Positions 39,487 to 48,306 of a DNA stretch of 64,000 bases are shown in pieces (positions within the stretch are counted from its first letter, which is position 1; each line of letters begins with the position of its first letter). Origin of the DNA: Aerococcus mictus (GTDB taxonomy: Bacteria; Bacillota; Bacilli; Lactobacillales; Aerococcaceae); assembly GCF_003286595.3 (NCBI RefSeq), contig NZ_CP132985.1, positions 372,001 to 436,000 of the forward strand, given 5' to 3'. The notes beneath the pieces are model-generated. The model searched no databases, was not told the DNA's origin, and saw only the letters and a program-made list of their open reading frames with translations. The translations under genes were made by a program, and so were the position numbers.

Positions 39487-39929
39487 TGCTTACAAAAAGC
39501 AGAATATTACTTAATAATCGTAATAACTGGGAAGGAGTCGGTGGTGTGGATGTGCGTAAAAATGACAACTACATTTACGGAAGGTCGCTTTATAAGAAAT
39601 CGCCAACTTGGATCCGATTAATAAATTATAGTTTCAACCAATTAAGGTTTGATTTAAATGAAGAATATATTTTACGATTTGAAGCTAAACATTCGAAAGA
39701 TAACTATGATTTAATAATCCAATTTGGTGACTTACCTTCCGTTTATGATGTTGCAGATATCGAACGCACTTGGATAACTTCAGAATGGAAAACTTACGAA
39801 GTCACATTTACGCCAACCCGACAACCCAATAGTAATAGCTGTATTCAATTCTATGTTTCGCTTTCAGGAACTTCCGACCCTAGTGATGAATTATGGCTAA
39901 GAAATCTATCGATTGCTAAAAAGGAGTGA
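39486..39929 (+). CDS. tail tip protein, carbohydrate-binding-like
   Basis: 147 residues from ATG 39486, overlapping the Tal stop. A beta-sandwich pattern (YILRFEAKHSKDNYDLIIQFGD, WKTYEVTFTPTRQPNSNSCIQFYV) matches CBM-like binding domains. It repeats the theme of the Tal C-terminus and shares its AT-rich composition, so both may have come in together. Probably part of host recognition. Confidence 0.65.
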   Translation: MLTKSRILLNNRNNWEGVGGVDVRKNDNYIYGRSLYKKSPTWIRLINYSFNQLRFDLNEEYILRFEAKHSKDNYDLIIQFGDLPSVYDVADIERTWITSEWKTYEVTFTPTRQPNSNSCIQFYVSLSGTSDPSDELWLRNLSIAKKE

Positions 39930-39935
39930 TGATTA

Positions 39936-40226
39936 TTGAAACCGATTCAAGTGAAGGTAACGCCTGATCATAAAGAGTACCCAACGCATAGTTACAGCAA
40001 CGAAAGAGATAAAGTTGTTCAGAATGTTTATTATGACGACACCTTTGAAGATCACCCTGAATGGGGTGACTACACCATTACTGTGACTAGCGACTGGTAT
40101 GAAAATGACACGAAAAGAATTCGAGTGACTGAAGATACTCACCACCCTTTAACCCTAACAACCCGTCAAGGCACGATTAACGTGACGGTTGATACCGCAG
40201 CAACAATTCAAGTAACTGGTGGCTAG
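39936..40226 (+). CDS. small tail tip protein
   Basis: 96 residues from TTG 39936 (AAAGGAGTGATGATTA upstream), beta-rich, beginning MKPIQVKVTPDHKEYP. No recognised domain; lies between the CBM-like and G5 proteins. Confidence 0.6.
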   Translation: MKPIQVKVTPDHKEYPTHSYSNERDKVVQNVYYDDTFEDHPEWGDYTITVTSDWYENDTKRIRVTEDTHHPLTLTTRQGTINVTVDTAATIQVTGG

Positions 40227-40243
40227 AAAGGAGAGGATAACAC

Positions 40244-41485
40244 TTGCCTACATATAAACGAAAATATAGCGACAAACCTTATAAAGTGAAAGTCAGTAAA
40301 AAGTTTTATTACACACAAGAACGGGAAGTCCATCTGAACCCTAGCACACCAACACATAACCTAAACTTCCAATTGGTTCGCAAACCTGGTGTTTGGAAGG
40401 ACAAGAGCCGTACTGAAAAGATTCCTGTTACGCGTAAAACAGTTGAAGATAAAAACGTGCGACCTGATGATAGTGCTGTCACTCGTCAAGGATCAGTAGG
40501 CGAGCAGACTTATTATTGGCAAGAGGAATACATTGATGGTGAATTTACAGGTGAAACACGGAATCATTCTAATCAAGTCACTACACCTATGGTTCAGGAA
40601 ATCTATACCAAAGGAACCGCTCACGTCATGTGGGTTGAACAAGTCGAACGAACTGAATGGTTGCCCTTCACCACTGTTCGTCAACCTGACAGCAATATGT
40701 ATGAAGGCGAAACCCGAACTGAGCAAGGTTACGAAGGGCGTAAAGACTATATCCAATCCTATGAATTCATGAATGGGTCCAAGACTGGACGTTCACGTAA
40801 CCCAAGATCTGAAGTCATCTATCCTGCTAAGAACACCATCATTTATTATGGTACGAAGAAACGAAGCATTCTTGGCACAGCATATGGTTCCGAATCTGGA
40901 CGCTGGTTTCAAACTTGGGAAGAACAGCCTAGTGCAGATACCCCTTATATAGTTAGCGCTAATGTCGACACTTCACAGGTAACTGATAACGTTTACAGAC
41001 ATGGAATTTATGGAAAAGATTTGTTGTGTCCAGCTTCAGATCTCCCAGCTGGTGCATTTGGTGGTGAGTTATATAGTAGCACTTATGATAGAGGGTTATC
41101 TATTGGTGACGACATGGGTACTTTAAAATATCGACTTTACGTAGAAGAGATGGAGATTGTTGGGAATATCCTTTCTTTCTTACCAGTCAAAGGCCTGATG
41201 TTTTACTATCAGCCTTGGATAACTAGACCAGATCCCGATAAGTTTTATCTAATTGAATTTATCGGAGGAACCAATATTTCAAAATATGCTTCCTTTTATG
41301 CTTATGGTAGTGGAATGCCTTCAGGGTTATACGATAGCAAAGATTATGGTGATTCTTATAACAATAAAATCATTGAAAAAGGTAGTAACTTAATGGCTAG
41401 TGGTTACGATGAAGGACTTTCCTATAACACTTCTACCACTTATCCATCATACACATTACATGTCTATGAATTGAGAGGTGCATAG
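40244..41485 (+). CDS. tail protein with two G5 domains
   Basis: 413 residues from TTG 40244 with a GAAAGGAGAGG binding site. Two G5-like units are seen, about residues 55-130 (EKIPVTRKTVEDKNVRPDDSA, VTRQGSVGEQTY) and 130-210 (WLPFTTVRQPDSNMYEGETR, TEQGYEGRKDYIQSYEF). G5 domains bind N-acetylglucosamine-containing polymers, so attachment to the cell surface is likely. The C-terminal 200 residues are unrecognised. Confidence 0.75.
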   Translation: MPTYKRKYSDKPYKVKVSKKFYYTQEREVHLNPSTPTHNLNFQLVRKPGVWKDKSRTEKIPVTRKTVEDKNVRPDDSAVTRQGSVGEQTYYWQEEYIDGEFTGETRNHSNQVTTPMVQEIYTKGTAHVMWVEQVERTEWLPFTTVRQPDSNMYEGETRTEQGYEGRKDYIQSYEFMNGSKTGRSRNPRSEVIYPAKNTIIYYGTKKRSILGTAYGSESGRWFQTWEEQPSADTPYIVSANVDTSQVTDNVYRHGIYGKDLLCPASDLPAGAFGGELYSSTYDRGLSIGDDMGTLKYRLYVEEMEIVGNILSFLPVKGLMFYYQPWITRPDPDKFYLIEFIGGTNISKYASFYAYGSGMPSGLYDSKDYGDSYNNKIIEKGSNLMASGYDEGLSYNTSTTYPSYTLHVYELRGA

Positions 41486-43126
41486 ATGGTCGAGTTATTT
41501 AATAAAGCAATTCAGACCGAACACCAGCGTCATGTCGATGTAGTGCGTCCTAAAAACGAGAACGACACCTTCACTTATCAACATGGTGGTGGAATCGGTG
41601 ACTGGGTGCTGAAACAAGTACAAGTTGAAAAAGCTTCACGCTTCACTGATTATGAAGAAAACACCAATACGGAATCAATGCTAGGTGCTGCCTTTCGTCA
41701 CATTGATAATCTACAACAATTTGTGACTGATGAGAACGGCGACATTACTCGCATGACTAAAGATACTTTGCGAAGCACCTTAACCGAATACTTTGACAAC
41801 CAGCAAGGAACCAGCACGTCCATGTTGGAAAGTGATCTAGGGCTATACCTTTCAATTTCAAACGCTATGGTGGGAACGTTCCTCGAACAAGCGCAAACCT
41901 CATACGCCTTTAGTCGTAGAATTAATGATATTGTCGATGGCAACACAATTGTTAATCAGACCGCTAATTCATGGGCGGTTAACCATCTAAATAGTACAGG
42001 CGACTTGATCAGTCAAATCAACTTAGATGATAGTAACCTAAGGCTTCAGGGAGAACATATTGCATTAGATGGGGACGTTTCCGTGCATGGCGACTTCACC
42101 CTTGATGGATCTGCTCATATTAGAAACGGGACCATTGGTACCGCTCAAATCGCTAACGCAGCCATTACAGACGCTAAAGTCTCTAGCTTGAGTGTTAACA
42201 GTATTACAGGTTTAACGTCACAATTCGTTAAATCGTTATGGAACGGGATCAACTCTTATACCACGGTTGATAGCCAGGGAATGGTCATTAATCAGCTGGG
42301 TGGAAAATATATGCGGTTAGGATCTGACGGTATGGAGTTTTATGACGGGGTTCGTCACATAGGAAATATTGGTGCCGCCCAAGATGCTGATGACCCTAGC
42401 TTAAAAGGGATCTCTTTCCAAATTCAACCTAATCGATATATGTCATGGTCAAAGAAATATAATAGCTCTGATAAACATTACACTCGAATTATGACCGTTG
42501 GCGACAATAGGGAACGCACTGGACGTTCAGTAGCGATTGATAGTTGGCTAGATATGCGCAATAACATTAATATGCATACCTATGATATTGAAAACTCTGG
42601 TGGTATTAAGTTTAGAACTAGTGGTACAGAAGTCTATGAACCGACTAATGGAACTAACCAGAAGCAATGGCTAAATGTTTGCGGAAGATGGGGCGTTAAC
42701 ATTGTTGCACAAGATACTGTAGGTTATAAATTCTATCCTGGTGTGGCAGAGTTTTATAACAACTTGGATATGTGCGGCTATGATGTTGTGGGTGAATCTG
42801 ATATAAGGCTTAAGAAGAATGTCCGAGAAACTCACCGCAAAGGGATCGAATGGACGAAGCAGCAACACGTCATTGATTTTGAATGGGATAAAGAAAATAA
42901 ACATAACGAAGGGAAACCTGATGGCCAGCAGTTTGGGATCATTGCTCAATATGCTGGGGAAGCGACAACTTTTAGTGGTGGCGGTAATCATTACTTAGCC
43001 ATTAAACAAAGCGATGTGACTTACCTCAACTTATTGACTAACCAAGAATTGATTGAACGTGTAGAAAATCTGGAACAAGAGATGGAGGAATTGCGAAATG
43101 AAATTAAACAATGTGGAACTTATTAA
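41486..43126 (+). CDS. tail fibre/tip protein with S74 chaperone
   Basis: 546 residues. The N-terminal 200 residues probably attach it to the tail, and residues 200-420 are beta-rich with repeated short strands. The C-terminus is a Peptidase_S74 intramolecular chaperone: SDIRLKKNVRETHRKG with the Ser/Lys pair, then FGIIAQYAGEA and a coiled coil LIERVENLEQEMEEL. Such chaperones trimerise the fibre and then cleave themselves off. A likely receptor-binding protein. Confidence 0.85.
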   Translation: MVELFNKAIQTEHQRHVDVVRPKNENDTFTYQHGGGIGDWVLKQVQVEKASRFTDYEENTNTESMLGAAFRHIDNLQQFVTDENGDITRMTKDTLRSTLTEYFDNQQGTSTSMLESDLGLYLSISNAMVGTFLEQAQTSYAFSRRINDIVDGNTIVNQTANSWAVNHLNSTGDLISQINLDDSNLRLQGEHIALDGDVSVHGDFTLDGSAHIRNGTIGTAQIANAAITDAKVSSLSVNSITGLTSQFVKSLWNGINSYTTVDSQGMVINQLGGKYMRLGSDGMEFYDGVRHIGNIGAAQDADDPSLKGISFQIQPNRYMSWSKKYNSSDKHYTRIMTVGDNRERTGRSVAIDSWLDMRNNINMHTYDIENSGGIKFRTSGTEVYEPTNGTNQKQWLNVCGRWGVNIVAQDTVGYKFYPGVAEFYNNLDMCGYDVVGESDIRLKKNVRETHRKGIEWTKQQHVIDFEWDKENKHNEGKPDGQQFGIIAQYAGEATTFSGGGNHYLAIKQSDVTYLNLLTNQELIERVENLEQEMEELRNEIKQCGTY

Positions 43127-43418
43127 CATTCACAACGTTTTACAAGCACTCGCTCAACAAAAGATTGCGGGTGCTTTTAAATTTAAATTATTAAAGTTAA
43201 CCAAGGCAGTTGGCGAAGAAGCAAGGACTGTCATTGAATCATTAGAGTTTAAGGAAGATGGAAAGGTGAAAGAAAGCGAAGAGAACGAGGAAATTTTAAA
43301 AGTTGAACAAGATGTTTCTTTGCCAAAGATTAATGAAAAAGATCTTGAACCGCTAGAGATTTCAGTCGCAGATTTACTCGTGCTCGAACCAATTATTGAC
43401 AAAGGAGATGACAAATAA
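43098..43418 (+). CDS. DUF1617-like phage protein
   Basis: 106 residues starting 29 bp inside the end of the S74 gene. Helical N-terminal half (NNVELINIHNVLQALAQQK), acidic tail. It resembles the small DUF1617 proteins found between fibre and holin genes. Function unknown. Confidence 0.6.
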   Translation: MKLNNVELINIHNVLQALAQQKIAGAFKFKLLKLTKAVGEEARTVIESLEFKEDGKVKESEENEEILKVEQDVSLPKINEKDLEPLEISVADLLVLEPIIDKGDDK

Positions 43419-44215
43419 TGGCCACAACCTATACCTATTTGAATAGCTACAAGTTGTATCCTAATCCAAACTCACCCGAACAAAAGGGCTGCATCGTGAC
43501 CGTGCAATTAAGTGGTGATGAAACAGGAAACCTAAGCGTTACCTTGCCAGACGATGTCACTGAATATGGTGAAGACTATCAAGTGAAGCAAGCACTCGAG
43601 CAACATTATCGCAATTTAAAGCCTGAACAATACCAAACAGAGATTGTCGAGAAGGCTCAAGCCCAAGTAGATCAGGCCACCAGTGCTTTGCAAGAATTTA
43701 AAGATAACTTAGCCACAGTGAGTGATGAAGCGCTTACTAAGGTACAAAGCCAACTGGAAGACCTTGTCAGTCAAGCGACTGAATCACTTAACGAACGCCT
43801 ATCCACTGTTGAGATCGAAACCGAAAACTTGAAACAACTGATTAACGCTAAAGATTTAACTGATGATCAAAAAGAAGAAATTGAAAGCAAATACCCTGAT
43901 TGGGAACCAGACACTGATTATACAGAGGGCATGATCGTTAACTTTGATGGAACGCAATACGAAGTTCTCAGCGATCACACAAGCCAAGCAGACTGGTTGC
44001 CAAGCGATACACCAGCTCTTTACACAGAAGTCAAACAGGATAGCTTAGATGACGGTACAGAGGTGATTAAAGACTTTGTCCAACCCACTGGTAACCACGA
44101 CACATACAGTCAGGGAGATAAAGTAATCTTTAATGGAGAAGTGTATGAATCTATTGTAGATGACAACGCCTATAGTCCTGATGACTCACCTGAAAACTGG
44201 AAGATCATTCAGTAG
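43418..44215 (+). CDS. tail protein with two CBM5/12-like domains
   Basis: 265 residues. A coiled-coil middle (residues 70-145) is followed by two chitin-binding-type CBM5/12 units: PDWEPDTDYTEGMIVNFDGTQYEVLSDHTSQ and NHDTYSQGDKVIFNGEVYESIVDDNAYS, each with the W/Y-x-G-D/M-x-V pattern. They would bind amino-sugar polymers of the wall. It overlaps the preceding gene by 1 bp. Confidence 0.8.
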   Translation: MATTYTYLNSYKLYPNPNSPEQKGCIVTVQLSGDETGNLSVTLPDDVTEYGEDYQVKQALEQHYRNLKPEQYQTEIVEKAQAQVDQATSALQEFKDNLATVSDEALTKVQSQLEDLVSQATESLNERLSTVEIETENLKQLINAKDLTDDQKEEIESKYPDWEPDTDYTEGMIVNFDGTQYEVLSDHTSQADWLPSDTPALYTEVKQDSLDDGTEVIKDFVQPTGNHDTYSQGDKVIFNGEVYESIVDDNAYSPDDSPENWKIIQ

Positions 44216-44249
44216 TTACTCTATTTGTGTTTAGGAAGGAGTGTGAGAA

Positions 44250-44600
44250 ATGCAAAATATAAGGAAGAACGCTTATACTTATGCTTTAGCACTAACAACG
44301 GTCCTCTTTGGGATCTCGTTGATTCTACAGCGAAACACCTATATTCGTTTAATTGAGCCGCCAACGAGGTGGCTTTTAATTTTAGCTTGTTTCGTTTTAC
44401 CGACTTGGCTAATTTGGTCAAACTCGACCAATCGACCTAAAGGAAAGTCATGGAGCGTTATTGGCATTGCTGCATTATGGGCAGGGATTGCTGCACTTTA
44501 TGTCATTCACCCAGTACAAAACGGTGGCTGGGCACTGTGTTTAGGGATTAGTCTTTTGACTTTAGCCACACTAAGTACGGGTGATTGGCGAGGTGGATAA
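44250..44600 (+). CDS. membrane protein upstream of the holin
   Basis: 116 residues with four hydrophobic segments (about residues 10-28, 40-60, 68-85 and 93-110). It precedes the holin gene set, and a role in lysis or in wall-stress signalling is possible, but the family is not recognised. Overlaps the next gene by 20 bp. Confidence 0.6.
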   Translation: MQNIRKNAYTYALALTTVLFGISLILQRNTYIRLIEPPTRWLLILACFVLPTWLIWSNSTNRPKGKSWSVIGIAALWAGIAALYVIHPVQNGGWALCLGISLLTLATLSTGDWRGG

Positions 44601-44955
44601 AGACATTCTAATTGCCCTAATCTCAGCGTCTGTCGCATGGTTTGGTTACTGGGTTAAAAATCAATCAGACGTAGGCGCTAACCGCTTATCAACCTATGAT
44701 ACCTTGAATGAAAGGCTCACTGGAGAAATCGAGCGCCTAGATAATCGTATCGAAAAGCTCAGTGCCAAGGTCGCTGAATTAGAAAAAGAAAACGAGAAGT
44801 TAGACCAAGAACGTGATGATTTACAATCAGAGAACGATGAACTCAAAGAGGAAAATAAAAGGCTCTGCAAAGAAAACAAAGCACTTAAAAAGACGATTGA
44901 CGATCTACAAGACCGAATCGCACAAATCGAAGATCGCCTGAAAGGAGAAAGATAA
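44581..44955 (+). CDS. membrane-anchored coiled-coil protein
   Basis: 124 residues from GTG 44581 (GTG 44593 possible). One N-terminal transmembrane segment (ILIALISASVAWFGYWV) is followed by an 80-residue coiled coil dominated by E, K and L. It looks like the hemolysin XhlA-type or spanin-like small membrane protein in lysis cassettes, but no exact family is seen. Confidence 0.65.
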   Translation: MIGEVDKDILIALISASVAWFGYWVKNQSDVGANRLSTYDTLNERLTGEIERLDNRIEKLSAKVAELEKENEKLDQERDDLQSENDELKEENKRLCKENKALKKTIDDLQDRIAQIEDRLKGER

Positions 44956-45315
44956 ATGTTTGATGTACTAGATAGTTATGTAATCACCACCATTGCCCGA
45001 GCAGTGTTATCCATTGTTGGGGTATTCTTGGCTTACTTGGCACAACAAGTGGCAAGCTATGCTAAACAGTATTATGAAGCTAACACCACCAGGGAACAGC
45101 AAAAAGTTATCAGCCAAGTCATTTCTGACGCTGTGGCCTATGCTGAAAAGATGGGCTGGCAAAAAGCAGGGAAAGAAAAGTTTGAGATGGCCATTAATCG
45201 GGCTGAAGTGTTGCTCGCTAACAAGGGCGTGCATATTAACTTTACCGAGTTACAGACCGCCATTGAATCCGCTGTATTAGAGTTAGACAAAGAACAGGGG
45301 AAGTTATCCAAATGA
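44956..45315 (+). CDS. LLH-family phage holin
   Basis: 119 residues. One N-terminal membrane segment (TTIARAVLSIVGVFLAYLAQQ) is followed by a long amphipathic helical domain typical of the LLH holin family (VISQVISDAVAYAEKMGW, AEVLLANKGVHI). It forms pores that release endolysin. It directly precedes and overlaps the endolysin by 4 bp. Confidence 0.85.
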   Translation: MFDVLDSYVITTIARAVLSIVGVFLAYLAQQVASYAKQYYEANTTREQQKVISQVISDAVAYAEKMGWQKAGKEKFEMAINRAEVLLANKGVHINFTELQTAIESAVLELDKEQGKLSK

Positions 45316-46802
45316 GTTATAAAGAAGATTTCATTAATCAGATCGCGCCTTATGCTCAACGCTATAACAAGAACACATTCGCTAGTACCACTATTGCTCA
45401 AGCTTGCCTAGAAAGCGGCTATGGGCAATCGGACTTGGCGAAAAAATATAATAATTTCTTTGGTATTAAAGGCGGCGGTGTTTCTTTAAACACCTTAGAA
45501 GATGATGGCGCAGGGAATTACTACCAAGTGATCGATGACTTCCGAGTGTATAAAGACATGGAAGCATCAGTGAAAGATCATGATGAATTATTCACTAGTA
45601 CACCAGGTCTCACCCAAATTTATAGCGGCGTGGTGGCAGCTCAAACCCCTGAAGACCAATGCCGAGCATTACAAGGCACTTATGCGACTGATACGAAATA
45701 CGCCAGCAAGTTATTAAATATCCTAAACACCTATAATTTGAAACGTTTTGATGTCGAGAAAGGAGTTCGTTCAATGCCAGAGGAACCCATGTTAGTTGAA
45801 CACGTCATTGATTATGCTCAAAGTTTATTAGGGGCAACCAAGTATAGTCAAACCCATAAGAATATTGTGGACATGTATAACCAGGTCAGTCCAAAACCTG
45901 TAGGTCATACCGCTACTTATCATGATGATTGGTGCGATGTATTCGTCACCCACTTGTTTGATGTCACCCAAGGTAGCCACTTGATTGGTCGTGAATGTGG
46001 CGTGCAACGTCACTTAGTAATCCTGAAACAAAAAGGAATCTGGCTAGGTCGAGTGAAGCCACAACCAGGCGACATTATCATTTATGACTGGCAAGGTTAT
46101 GGCGCAGGCTGGGCAGATCATATTGGGATTGTCGAAAGCTTTGATGGGGTGAATGTTCACACAATTGAAGGGAATACTGGGAATCCACCAGCGGTTCGCC
46201 GTGTGACCTATCCGTATAACGCTAGCTACATTGTGGGTTATGCTCGTCCACAGTATGACACTAAGGATAGCGTGAAGAAACCTAATAAGGGACATTATGC
46301 TGTGAAGGCTGATAGTGATGGTCGTGAAACAGGATTTGCTGTGGGTGATAAAGTGAAGTTACGAGTAGACATTAAAGCTAAAAATCCTGCTTTTGTTGAA
46401 CCAGCTCATGCCATGACCGCTGATGACTTTGAGAAAGAATGGACAGTGGACGCCTTAAACACTGATGGTTCTGTATCCATTAAAAGTGGTGATAGCACCC
46501 ATAACGTCTGGGCACGAGACATTGTGAATCTAGACGACTATGTGAGTGAATATGATGTCGCACAACAAGTCTTAGATGGCGAGTGGGGCAATAACCCTGA
46601 ACGTGCTGAGAAGCTTCATAAGGCGGGTTATAGCGCTGTTAGCGTGCAAGAAAAGGTTAACGAGTTAGTGGAAAGTCAAGATGATGAAGAGGTCATTGAA
46701 CCCGTGGAAGAACAACCCGTTGGTGGTGATCGCCCTGAATTAGCTCCTAACAAAGTTTGCCTTGATGATGTGGTTTATGTCATTAACAAGAAAGAAGAAT
46801 AG
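45312..46802 (+). CDS. modular endolysin: glucosaminidase, CHAP, Cpl-7
   Basis: 496 residues. Residues 1-145 are a GH73-type glucosaminidase (FINQIAPYAQRYNKNTFAST, with E in ACLESGYGQSDLA). Residues about 155-320 are a CHAP amidase/peptidase (Cys in HDDWCDVFV, His in ADHIGIVE). Residues 335-405 resemble an SH3-like fold, and 410-455 are a Cpl-7 wall-binding repeat (VAQQVLDGEWGNNPERAEKLHKAGY). It cuts both glycan and peptide of the wall at lysis. Confidence 0.92.
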   Translation: MSYKEDFINQIAPYAQRYNKNTFASTTIAQACLESGYGQSDLAKKYNNFFGIKGGGVSLNTLEDDGAGNYYQVIDDFRVYKDMEASVKDHDELFTSTPGLTQIYSGVVAAQTPEDQCRALQGTYATDTKYASKLLNILNTYNLKRFDVEKGVRSMPEEPMLVEHVIDYAQSLLGATKYSQTHKNIVDMYNQVSPKPVGHTATYHDDWCDVFVTHLFDVTQGSHLIGRECGVQRHLVILKQKGIWLGRVKPQPGDIIIYDWQGYGAGWADHIGIVESFDGVNVHTIEGNTGNPPAVRRVTYPYNASYIVGYARPQYDTKDSVKKPNKGHYAVKADSDGRETGFAVGDKVKLRVDIKAKNPAFVEPAHAMTADDFEKEWTVDALNTDGSVSIKSGDSTHNVWARDIVNLDDYVSEYDVAQQVLDGEWGNNPERAEKLHKAGYSAVSVQEKVNELVESQDDEEVIEPVEEQPVGGDRPELAPNKVCLDDVVYVINKKEE

Positions 46803-46854
46803 GAATACAAAGGGGCCTGTTGATATTTATTAAATAAAAATGTATGATTGGAAC

Positions 46855-46956
46855 TGGAGGGGCTATCCTTCCACTTTCCAACTATTATGTTTCTACAAGC
46901 AATCGCTTGTTGCACCTTTTGTCTAAAGAGGACTTTTACCTGGGTCCTCTTTTTTT
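46855..46956 (+). ncRNA. small RNA a after the endolysin
   Basis: Promoter TTGATA (46820-46825), exactly 17 nt, TATGAT (46843-46848). The transcript would fold as TGGAGGG/CCTTCCA, then ACAAGC-AATC-GCTTGT (46895-46910), then the terminator GAGGAC/GTCCTC with seven T residues (46928-46956). It is homologous to RNA b directly downstream. No reading frame is shared between the two, so a non-coding product is favoured. Confidence 0.72.
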
Positions 46957-46998
46957 GTATCTGTTGATATCCAGTAAGTAAAGATGTAAGATGAGGAA

Positions 46999-47106
46999 TA
47001 GAGGGCCTGTGCCCTTCACTTCCCATTGTTATATTTTTGCAAGCAATTCGCTTGTTGGAGTCCATTTGTCTGGGGAGGGTCCTTTCACGGGCCCTCTCTT
47101 TTTTTA
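46999..47106 (+). ncRNA. small RNA b, homologue of RNA a
   Basis: Promoter TTGATA (46964-46969), exactly 17 nt, TAAGAT (46987-46992). The fold has AGGGC/GCCCT, CAAGC-AATTC-GCTTG (47040-47054) and an 8-bp terminator GAGGGTCC/GGGCCCTC followed by T residues. The order of elements and the TTTGTCT linker before the terminator match RNA a, while the stem bases differ with pairing kept. Confidence 0.72.
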
Positions 47107-47163
47107 TTTTAAGCTTTTATAAAGGCTATTGAAAATGATTTAAAAAGATTGTAATATACTACT

Positions 47164-47257
47164 TGAAGAGATAAGTCTCTTCTGCGTATTTATAGCGAAT
47201 GTATTTCAGTGGTTGAATACATTCTCTCCCCAGCCCCTGTCCTGTAGGGGCTTTTTT
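47164..47257 (+). ncRNA. small RNA c, third transcription unit
   Basis: Promoter TTGAAA (47129-47134), exactly 17 nt, TAATAT (47152-47157). The fold has GAAGAGA-TAAG-TCTCTTC (47165-47182), GAATGTATT/AATACATTC (47197-47224) and the terminator AGCCCC/GGGGCT plus six T residues (47232-47257). It has the same three-hairpin shape as RNAs a and b but no obvious sequence similarity. It may be phage or host. Confidence 0.6.
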
Positions 47258-47261
47258 AATG

Positions 47262-47345
47262 CCTAAAAAAGTAGCAGAAAAAGTAGCAAAACTATACAGA
47301 AGTATATAAATTCATATAAAAGTTATAATCAAAAAGGCTGACACA
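47262..47345. other. probable attachment-site region (prophage right end)
   Basis: Two AAAAAGTAGCA direct repeats with 12-bp period (47266-47276 and 47278-47288) precede AT-rich sequence and then host-like DNA upstream of walR. Paired short repeats of this kind are typical integrase arm sites. The core cannot be set, because the left junction is outside the window. Confidence 0.35.
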
Positions 47346-47364
47346 GCGCTATTAGTGGCATGTA

Positions 47365-47393
47365 TGGCAATCAGGAAAACTTTGGGCTATAAT
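47365..47393 (+). promoter_or_regulatory. candidate promoter of the wal operon
   Basis: TGGCAA (47365-47370), 17 nt and TATAAT (47388-47393). The -35 is poor. It leaves a leader of about 190 nt before walR. The only other sequence of note there is CAGTGGTTGA (47445), also present in RNA c at 47207. Confidence 0.5.
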
Positions 47394-47592
47394 GTATAAA
47401 TTAGAGAGTATTCTATTGATAATTCTCAGTTGACCCTGTCGCAGTGGTTGACTAAGATTGGTGGAAATAGGGAAATTTAGATGGAAAATTGAAGTTCTTA
47501 AACTAAAACGGGTTCCAGTCATACGATGCTTATGGATTTCTTCTAGCCATATCGTCCTCTGCTGTAACTGTTACACTTAAGGAGTTTTAATA

Positions 47593-48300
47593 ATGAAAAA
47601 AATTTTAGTCGTTGATGATGAAAAACCAATTTCAGATATCATTACCTTCAACCTTCAAAAGGAAGGCTATGATACCCTGGCAGCTTTCGATGGCGAAGAG
47701 GCCTTAGAAAGCTTTGCCAGCTACCAACCCGACCTTATTGTTTTGGATTTAATGTTGCCTAAAAAAGACGGCTTGGAAGTTTGTCGTGAAATCCGTAAGA
47801 CCAGCAGTGTTCCTATCATCATGTTAACCGCTAAGGGTGAAGAAATTGACAAGGTGCTCGGTTTGGAAATGGGAGCCGACGACTATGTGACCAAGCCTTT
47901 TTCCAATCGGGAACTTTCAGCACGAATTAAGGCCAACCTCCGCCGGTCCCAGGTTAACGTTGAGGCTGCAGAAGAAAAAGAAGAAAGTAATGAATTAAAT
48001 GTCGGTAACCTAACCATTCATGAAGATGCCTACTATGTGTCTAAGAATGGTAAGGAAGTTGACCTGACTCATCGTGAGTTCGAGCTCCTCCATTACTTAT
48101 CCAAGCACTTAGGCCAAGTGATGACCCGGGAACACCTCTTGCAGACAGTATGGGGCTATGACTACTTTGGCGATGTTCGGACCGTGGACGTAACCGTGCG
48201 TCGTCTACGTGAAAAGATCGAAGACACCCCCAGCCATCCTAAATTACTCATGACCCGCCGTGGTGTGGGGTATTATCTCCAAGATAATGACCAGGAGTAG
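47593..48300 (+). CDS. walR: WalR (YycF) response regulator
   Basis: 235 residues, OmpR family. The receiver domain has D8/D9, the phosphoacceptor D52 (LDLMLP), T79 and K101. The winged-helix domain covers about residues 135-232 ([14 protein letters not shown]). With WalK it controls peptidoglycan hydrolases and is essential in most Firmicutes. It is the first gene of the operon, with TTAAGGAG before the ATG. Confidence 0.97.
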   Translation: MKKILVVDDEKPISDIITFNLQKEGYDTLAAFDGEEALESFASYQPDLIVLDLMLPKKDGLEVCREIRKTSSVPIIMLTAKGEEIDKVLGLEMGADDYVTKPFSNRELSARIKANLRRSQVNVEAAEEKEESNELNVGNLTIHEDAYYVSKNGKEVDLTHREFELLHYLSKHLGQVMTREHLLQTVWGYDYFGDVRTVDVTVRRLREKIEDTPSHPKLLMTRRGVGYYLQDNDQE

Positions 48301-48306
48301 GAAGCA

